In this document: positions 5,259 through 10,250 of the stretch, piece after piece
Position numbering within the stretch: the stretch's first letter is position 1
Layout: each line of letters starts with the position of its first letter
From: Thermoflexus hugenholtzii JAD2
GTDB taxonomy: Bacteria; Chloroflexota; Dehalococcoidia; SHYB01
Assembly (NCBI GenBank): GCA_945861815.1
Contig: CAMAVV010000040.1
Location: 1-10,250 of the forward strand
Direction: 5' to 3'
Length of the DNA stretch: 10,250 bases
Made by a program: the position numbers and the translations under genes
The notes under the pieces: model-generated
What the model saw: the letters and a program-made list of their open reading frames with translations, nothing else
Database searches by the model: none
Told to the model about the DNA's origin: nothing

Positions 5259-6644
5259 ATGGCAAAATCCAACCCCAAAACACTTTTCGTCTGCCAGCAA
5301 TGCAGCGCCGAAAGCGCCAAGTGGCTCGGGCGCTGCACCGAGTGCGGGCAGTTCAATACGATGGTCGAGACGATCGTTGCGCCGCCATCGCCCGCCAAAC
5401 CGTGGACAGGGGGCAAGGCGAGCGAGAGCCAGGAACTTTCAACGATCACTCTCTCCGACACGCATCGCCTCGCCCTGCCCATGCGCGAGATGAATCGCGT
5501 GCTCGGCGGCGGCATCGTCCCCGGCTCGCTGACGCTCATCGGCGGCGACCCTGGCATCGGGAAATCAACGCTGCTCCTGCAAATAGCGCAGGTCGTTGCC
5601 GAGAGCATCGGTCCCGTCGTCTACGTCTCAGGCGAAGAGTCGCCGATGCAGATCAAGTTGCGGGCATCGCGGTTGGGACTGTCAGGCAAAGGGCTTCATC
5701 TCCTTGCAGAGACCGACCTGGACGCGGTGCTGGCGCGCCTGGACCAAGCCCGGCCATCCTTAGTCATCGTCGATTCCATCCAAACGATGTCGCTTTCGAC
5801 GGTGACCTCTGCGGCGGGGAGCGTGGGCCAGGTACGCGAGAGCGCCTTGCGGCTGATGCAGTGGGCCAAGAGCCACGGCGTGCCAGTGATGATCGCAGGG
5901 CATGTGACGAAGGATGGCGCAATCGCGGGGCCGCGAGTGCTGGAGCATATGGTGGATGTGGTGCTCTACCTGGAGGGCGAAGGGTTCAGCCCGTTCCGCA
6001 TTCTGCGCGGGGTGAAGAATCGCTTTGGCTCCACGAACGAGGTGGGCATCTTCGAGATGCGGGAGCGCGGCCTTGCCGAAGTGAACAACCCCTCAGAGGC
6101 GTTCCTGGCGCACCGGCAGGAGTCGGCCATCGGCTCGGCGATCGTGCCTACGCTGGAGGGGACGCGGCCGCTGCTCATCGAGATACAGGCGCTGGCGACA
6201 CCCGCAGGGCTCGGCCCGTCACGGCGCATCGCGAACGGCGTGGACTTCAACCGACTTTTGCTCATCCTCGCCGTGCTGACGAAGCACATCGGACTGCCGA
6301 TGGGCGGGCAAGACGTGATCGTGAATGTGGTGGGCGGGTTGCACATCGAGGAGCCGGCGGCAGATGCAGCGATCGCTTTGGCTGTGGCCTCCAGCGTACG
6401 GGACACGCCACTGCGCGAAGGGTGCGTGGTGATGGGCGAGATCGGCCTGAGCGGCGAGCTGCGACCCGTGAATCAAACGGAGCGACGCCTTGCAGAAGCG
6501 GCAGCATTGGGCTTCAAGCTGTGCGTGATGCCAGGCCAGGGAAGCAGCAAGGTCAAAGCCCCCGGTGAGTTGAAGCTCTTATATGCCGAAACGCTGCGCG
6601 ACGCGGTGAGGCTGGCGTTGGGAAACAAGCCACCTGCCCTGTGA
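5259..6644 (+). CDS. radA: DNA repair protein RadA (Sms)
   Basis: 461 residues, the normal full length. Order: N-terminal C4 zinc finger (Cys12, 15, 26, 29; CQQC and CTEC); RecA-like ATPase with Walker A GGDPGIGKS (95-103) and Walker B LVIVDS (168-173); the RadA-specific KNRFG motif (253-257) followed by GSTNEVGIF; then a Lon-protease-like domain (about 290-450) with GGLHIEEPAADAA and GEIGLSGELRPV. RadA is a cytoplasmic ATPase that drives branch migration of recombination intermediates alongside RecA. All key motifs are present, so it should be functional. The ATG at 5259 begins the family-typical MAKSNPKTLFVCQQC; no clear ribosome site precedes it. It is divergent from the zinc-ribbon gene and convergent with the hydrolase operon. 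Confidence 0.97.
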   Translation: MAKSNPKTLFVCQQCSAESAKWLGRCTECGQFNTMVETIVAPPSPAKPWTGGKASESQELSTITLSDTHRLALPMREMNRVLGGGIVPGSLTLIGGDPGIGKSTLLLQIAQVVAESIGPVVYVSGEESPMQIKLRASRLGLSGKGLHLLAETDLDAVLARLDQARPSLVIVDSIQTMSLSTVTSAAGSVGQVRESALRLMQWAKSHGVPVMIAGHVTKDGAIAGPRVLEHMVDVVLYLEGEGFSPFRILRGVKNRFGSTNEVGIFEMRERGLAEVNNPSEAFLAHRQESAIGSAIVPTLEGTRPLLIEIQALATPAGLGPSRRIANGVDFNRLLLILAVLTKHIGLPMGGQDVIVNVVGGLHIEEPAADAAIALAVASSVRDTPLREGCVVMGEIGLSGELRPVNQTERRLAEAAALGFKLCVMPGQGSSKVKAPGELKLLYAETLRDAVRLALGNKPPAL

Positions 6645-6685
6645 TAGCGTGACTGCAAGATTCTCGGACTTCTATCCTGGTAGAG

Positions 6686-6757
6686 CACTCCGATGCGGTA
6701 TGGGAGTGAGGGCCGAGGATACGGCCTGAAGACAGACATGTGCCCAGATACGTCTGG
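6686..6757. other. Hairpin-rich spacer between convergent radA and hydrolase operon
   Basis: Three short inverted repeats lie in the 131-nt gap: CACTCC/GGAGTG (6686-6691 with 6703-6708), GGCCG/CGGCC (6711-6715 with 6722-6726) and CCAGA/TCTGG (6744-6748 with 6753-6757, four-base loop). None is followed by a T run in either direction. Together they could slow polymerase or block RNA decay at the ends of both convergent transcripts; that is inference. Confidence 0.3.
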
Positions 6758-6775
6758 ATGAAGACACCCGCGCCC

Positions 6776-7705
6776 CTATCGAAGCGCTTGCTTCAGGGCT
6801 GCGCCTGCTTGAGCTAACGCCTGCTTCGCCTCATCGAGGACATCGCTGTAGCTGAAGAAGGCATGAATCATGCCTTCGTAGCAGGTGTACGTCACAGGGA
6901 CGCCCGCGGCGCGCAGCTTCTTGGCGTAAATATCGCCGTCGTCGCGAAGGGGATCGTACTCGGCGGTGATGATGAGGGCAGAGGGCAAGCCGCGAAGGTC
7001 TTTGGCCTGGTTGGGGCAGGCGTAGGGATTCTTCGAGTCGGCGTCTGTGCGAAGGTAGAGCGCCCAGTTGGTGGCCATCGTCTCGCGCGTCAGCAGATAG
7101 CCTTTGGCATTTTGCTTGTAGGACGGCGTATCGAGGGTGCGGTCGAGGGCCGGGTAGATAAGCAGTTGGAAGGCGAGCTTTGGACCGCCAGCGTCGCGAG
7201 CTTTGAGAGCCACGGCCGCCGCCAGGTTGCCGCCTGAGCTATCGCCTCCCACAGCAAGACGCGAGGCATCAACGCCAAGCTCCCGCCCATGTTCAGCGAC
7301 CCATTTTGTTGCGGCGAAGCAGTCATCGAAGGGCGCAGGGAACTTGTGCTCTGGCGCAAGGCGATAGTCAACGGAGACGACGGCGCACTGGCCGGCAAGG
7401 GCCAACCTTCGCGCAGTCCCATCGTGGGAGTTGACGCTGCCGATGCACCAACCGCCGCCATGAAACGTGACAAGCACCGGTAACGGAGAGGCACTTTTCA
7501 TAGGCCTGTAGATGCGAATCGGGATATCGCCATGAAGGCCAGGGATGCGGCGATCCTCGACGCTCGCGATTTCTGGAACGACGGGCGGCGGCCCAGCCTC
7601 CATCTGCGCGCGAACCGCGGGCAGCGTCTCGGCGTTTCGCACCTTGCCGCCATAGCGCGCATTGTACCCATCGATCAGCGGCTGGCACTTGGGGTTCAGC
7701 GGCAT
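6776..7705 (-). CDS. Alpha/beta hydrolase, hormone-sensitive-lipase family esterase
   Basis: 309 residues from the ATG at 7705. Oxyanion-hole motif HGGG at 82-85 (FHGGGWCIGS), nucleophile elbow GDSSG with Ser156, acid Asp251 (EYDPLRDDG) and base His281 (GMIHAFF), plus YRLAPEH at 114-120. These are the marks of HSL-type (family IV) carboxylesterases, cytoplasmic enzymes that cleave short- to medium-chain esters or lactones. No signal peptide is seen. A TTG 51 bases further upstream would add 17 Arg/Pro-rich residues overlapping the amidase gene; the ATG four bases after the amidase stop is more likely, with translational coupling. It is the last gene of the operon. Confidence 0.92.
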   Translation of the reverse strand: MPLNPKCQPLIDGYNARYGGKVRNAETLPAVRAQMEAGPPPVVPEIASVEDRRIPGLHGDIPIRIYRPMKSASPLPVLVTFHGGGWCIGSVNSHDGTARRLALAGQCAVVSVDYRLAPEHKFPAPFDDCFAATKWVAEHGRELGVDASRLAVGGDSSGGNLAAAVALKARDAGGPKLAFQLLIYPALDRTLDTPSYKQNAKGYLLTRETMATNWALYLRTDADSKNPYACPNQAKDLRGLPSALIITAEYDPLRDDGDIYAKKLRAAGVPVTYTCYEGMIHAFFSYSDVLDEAKQALAQAGAALKQALR

Positions 7706-7709
7706 AACG

Positions 7710-9122
7710 CTAGTCCAGGGCCGGCGTGCGACCTGCCCAGGGGCGCGCCTCTTCAAAGGCTGCCGCCGCGCGCATCACAAGGTCGTCCTGGCCGATGCGC
7801 CCGACGATCTGAAGGCCGACGGGCAGGCCATTATGCGTAAAGCCACACGGGACGCTGGCCGCAGGCTGCCCGGTGATGTTGAAGGGCACCGTGAAGGGAA
7901 AGGGGCCCCAGAGTGTACTGACCGACTGCCCACCTATGACTGATGGTCGCTGGCCGCAAGGGAAGGCAGGAACTGCAGTCGCCGGGCAGAGAAGCAAGTC
8001 GTAGCGCTCGAAGAAGTCAGCCATCTTGGACTTGATGACGTCGATGGTGCGCAGCGCCTGAGAGTACTGCGCACCGGTGATTAGCTTCCCACGCTCCAGA
8101 CTCTTCCTGAAATTGTCTGTCAGCAGGTCTGCCTTGGTCTCCAGGAGATGGCCAAAGGCGACATAGCTATCGGCGACGACGACAGGGCCAAATGCGCCAA
8201 ATGGCTCACCAAGATCAGGATTGTCGTCCTCGACGACGCAGCCAAGGTGATCGAAGACGTGAGCGGCATCGGAGGTGAGGGCGAGAACTTCAGGGTCGGC
8301 CACGGCGTAGTTGAGGTCGAAGGACCAGGCGACACGCAAGCCCTTCACTCCCTTGGAGAGGGCGCGCAGGAAGTTTGGCGGAGGCTCCCGCCGGGAACGA
8401 GGATCGCGACTGTCATGACCTGCCGTCGCATCGAGCAGCATGGCAGCATCACGGATGGAGCGAGTGATCGGCCCGCCTGCGGAGAAGATGGGCATGCCGC
8501 TGAAGCTGCGGCCGCCAGGTATCGTGCCAAAGGTTGGCTTGATGCCAAAGACGCCGCAGAGGCTGGATGGGATGCGGATAGAGCCGCCGCCATCGGTGCC
8601 CATGGCGAGTGGACAGATGCCAGCGGCAACCGAGGAGGCAGCGCCGCCACTGGAGCCGCCGCTTGTGCGCGCGGTGTCCCACGGATTGCGGCAGTCGTCG
8701 CCTAAGCGATTCTCAGTCGTCGCCGAGTTGCCGAACTCCGGGGTGTTCGTCTTGCCTATGATGATGGCGCCGGCACGCCGCAAGCGTTCGACGGCGATGG
8801 CATCTTCATCCGGAACAAAGTCCTTGTAAGCGAGGGAGCCGCCAGTGCTGACGATACCTTTGGTGTGGGTAAGGTCTTTAATCGATATAGGAAGCCCGAG
8901 GAGCGAAGGCAGCTCTGTGCCTGAGGAGAAACGAATCTCGGCGACCTTGGCCTGGGCCATCGCAGCGTCAGCGGCAACGGCGAGGAAGGCGTTGAGCTTC
9001 GGATTGAACCGCTCGATGCGGTCGAGGACGGCGCGAGTGAACTCGACGGGCGAGAGCTTTTTGCGACGGAAGAGTTTTGCTAGCTGCCAGGCAGGGGTGA
9101 AGGCGAGGTCGCGGCCTGCCAT
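7710..9122 (-). CDS. Amidase-signature family hydrolase
   Basis: 470 residues, usual length. The Ser-cisSer-Lys triad is readable: Lys82 in ISIKDL, Ser157 in SGGSSGG and Ser181 in DGGGSIRIPSS. The spacings of 75 and 24 residues equal those of well-studied members such as FAAH. It would hydrolyse a carboxamide to acid and ammonia or amine. It could in principle be a GatA-like subunit, but no gatB or gatC neighbour is present, so a catabolic amidase is more likely. It is cytoplasmic, with no signal peptide. The ATG lies 3 nt after the stop of the thiolase-fold gene and the stop lies 4 nt before the esterase ATG; neither start has a strong Shine-Dalgarno, suggesting coupled translation. Confidence 0.94.
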   Translation of the reverse strand: MAGRDLAFTPAWQLAKLFRRKKLSPVEFTRAVLDRIERFNPKLNAFLAVAADAAMAQAKVAEIRFSSGTELPSLLGLPISIKDLTHTKGIVSTGGSLAYKDFVPDEDAIAVERLRRAGAIIIGKTNTPEFGNSATTENRLGDDCRNPWDTARTSGGSSGGAASSVAAGICPLAMGTDGGGSIRIPSSLCGVFGIKPTFGTIPGGRSFSGMPIFSAGGPITRSIRDAAMLLDATAGHDSRDPRSRREPPPNFLRALSKGVKGLRVAWSFDLNYAVADPEVLALTSDAAHVFDHLGCVVEDDNPDLGEPFGAFGPVVVADSYVAFGHLLETKADLLTDNFRKSLERGKLITGAQYSQALRTIDVIKSKMADFFERYDLLLCPATAVPAFPCGQRPSVIGGQSVSTLWGPFPFTVPFNITGQPAASVPCGFTHNGLPVGLQIVGRIGQDDLVMRAAAAFEEARPWAGRTPALD

Positions 9123-9125
9123 GGG

Positions 9126-10250
9126 CTAGGGGTTCTTGCTTAAGATGAAGGCGCTGGTCGGCACAGGCGGCGCGGCGGCGTAGAGGGAGAGCTCGACGTC
9201 CTTCACCTGGTTCACTGCGGTCCCGCGGATCTGGCGCACTGCTTCGATGATGAGGTTGAATCCGTGAAGATAGACTTCGGAGAGGCCAGCACCGCTGGTG
9301 TTCACGGGCGTCTTGCCCTTCGCGAAAGTGATACCGCCAGACTCGATGAGGGCACCGGCGTTGCCGCGCCCGCAGAGGAAGTCTTCGATAAGGAGCAGGA
9401 CTGTCGCCGAAAAGGCGTCATAGAGCTGGGCCACATCGATGTCCTTAGCTTGAACTCCTGCGCGTTGGTAGAGATGCTTTGCACAGACACTGGAATCGGT
9501 GTTGAAAAAGTCGTCGCGATAGTAGTTGGTCATCCCCTGTGAGCCGTGGGAGATGCCCTGCGCCGCAGCCAGGATGTAGGCCGGCTTGTTCTTCGAATTG
9601 CGCGCATTCGCCGCCGAGGTGACGATGACCGCGCCAGCGCCGTCGGTTTCAAGACAGCAATCGAAGAGGCGCATAGGTTCGGCGATCCAGCGCGAGCTGA
9701 GGTAGTCGTCCATGGTGATGGGGCTGCGCATCACTGCATCGGGGTTGCGAACGGCGTTGGTGCGCTGGTTGATCGCGATTCCACCCAGGTGTTCGGCCTT
9801 TGTGCCAAAGACGTGCATGTGGCGGCGGGTGAGAACGGCGACCTCCTGCACGGGCGAGGCGAGACCGAAGGGAACGGTGTATTGCTTTGACCCGGAGACG
9901 ACTTGCGCCTGTTTCTCCCAGGGCCGACCTCCGGAATGCTGTCCGCCGCCAGCCTGGATCGATTGCTTCCCCCGGTTGCGCGAGCGGAAGACAAGGACGT
10001 TGTTGGCCTGTCCCGTGGCAACGGCCATCGCGGCGAGCTGCACGGCGTTGCCACCAGCGCCGCCACCCCAGGGAGCGGTGGCAAAAAAGGTAAGTTCGCG
10101 GATACCGAGGGCTGCGGCAAGCTGATCGTCGCTAACGTTATCGATATCCCACCGGACGATGCCGTCGATGTCTTTGGTTTGCAGGCCTGCATCGGCGATC
10201 GCCTTCTTGGATGCCTCGAGGGCCAGGCTCAACTCGCTGCGCCCTAAGCC
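9126..10250 (-). CDS. Thiolase-fold lipid-transfer protein, possibly Ltp2-like aldolase (5' end cut by window edge)
   Basis: 374 codons are visible; the frame is open to the window edge, where GLGRSELSLALEAS leads into AIADAGL, the usual start of helix 1, so only a short N-terminus is missing. The fold is thiolase/SCP-x: Gly-rich GGGAGGNAVQLAAMAVATG in the first half, SAxIL at the C-terminus. The position of the thiolase nucleophilic Cys is occupied by the Gly-rich run. The usual HDAF reads YDAF (Tyr codon 9422-9420). The usual GHP region reads SEVYLHG (Tyr codon 9272-9270). Thiolytic activity is therefore doubtful. The two tyrosines, 50 residues apart, recall the steroid side-chain retro-aldolase Ltp2, which works with a DUF35 partner; this is inference from memory. 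First visible gene of the operon, 3 nt before the amidase. Confidence 0.85.
   Translation of the reverse strand, partial: GLGRSELSLALEASKKAIADAGLQTKDIDGIVRWDIDNVSDDQLAAALGIRELTFFATAPWGGGAGGNAVQLAAMAVATGQANNVLVFRSRNRGKQSIQAGGGQHSGGRPWEKQAQVVSGSKQYTVPFGLASPVQEVAVLTRRHMHVFGTKAEHLGGIAINQRTNAVRNPDAVMRSPITMDDYLSSRWIAEPMRLFDCCLETDGAGAVIVTSAANARNSKNKPAYILAAAQGISHGSQGMTNYYRDDFFNTDSSVCAKHLYQRAGVQAKDIDVAQLYDAFSATVLLLIEDFLCGRGNAGALIESGGITFAKGKTPVNTSGAGLSEVYLHGFNLIIEAVRQIRGTAVNQVKDVELSLYAAAPPVPTSAFILSKNP

Noticed and set aside
5300..6568. Long 422-codon open frame overlapping radA in another frame
   Set aside because: It is Arg/Ala/Gly-rich without any domain pattern, as expected of a shadow frame in GC-rich coding DNA; radA explains the region fully.
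7706..7756. Upstream TTG start for the esterase
   Set aside because: It would overlap the amidase by 47 bases and add 17 Arg/Pro-rich residues outside the family pattern; the ATG at 7705 fits the operon spacing.
8148..8705. 185-codon plus-strand open frame inside the amidase gene
   Set aside because: Antisense to a gene with a complete catalytic triad, with low-complexity composition; a shadow frame.
1..10250. CRISPR arrays, tRNA or rRNA genes, insertion-sequence ends
   Set aside because: I saw no regularly spaced repeats, no cloverleaf-like segments, no rRNA-like stretches and no terminal inverted repeats flanking the duplicated module.

Overview
The window looks like bacterial chromosome of moderately high GC, with dense gene packing and frequent GTG/TTG starts. 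The gene mix (LLM-class F420/FMN oxidoreductase paralogues, a split-barrel flavin protein, a serine recombinase relative, and a thiolase-fold protein/amidase/esterase catabolic operon) reminds me of Chloroflexota, perhaps Dehalococcoidia or SAR202-like lineages. That placement is inference; no rRNA or tRNA is present to confirm it.

Layout. (1) 1-277, minus: N-terminus of a membrane-anchored TlpA/thioredoxin-like protein, cut by the window edge. (2) 406-786, plus: a pyridoxamine-5'-phosphate-oxidase-like (FMN/F420 split-barrel) protein with a clear promoter and Shine-Dalgarno. (3) 673-2910: an imperfect tandem repeat. Each copy holds the 3' end of the split-barrel gene, a full LLM oxidoreductase gene on the minus strand, and, 12 nt upstream of it, the 3' end of a large serine recombinase gene. 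The intact split-barrel gene stands at the left edge and the intact recombinase gene at the right edge. Between the copies lie two gene remnants. (4) 2807-4258, minus: recombinase-family protein whose DNA-binding and zinc-ribbon parts look intact but whose catalytic residues appear lost. (5) 4320-5018, minus: coiled-coil plus C4 zinc-ribbon protein with a near-consensus promoter. (6) 5259-6644, plus: radA. (7) 6776-10250, minus: a tight operon, read right to left, of a thiolase-fold lipid-transfer/Ltp2-like protein (cut by the window edge), an amidase-signature hydrolase and an HSL-family alpha/beta hydrolase, with 3-4 nt gaps.

How it works together. The zinc-ribbon gene, recombinase, LLM2 and LLM1 all run the same way. 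A terminator is visible only after LLM1, so one long transcript is possible. The right-hand operon looks like hydrolysis of amide/ester compounds coupled to acyl-CoA chemistry.

The most notable points are: the LLM/recombinase tandem repeat, in which the decayed split-barrel tail is about 94% identical between copies while the functional LLM proteins are only about 77% identical; the recombinase relative lacking its nucleophile and arginines; and the thiolase-fold protein in which the usual Cys and His positions are replaced and two tyrosines sit 50 residues apart, as in Ltp2-type aldolases.
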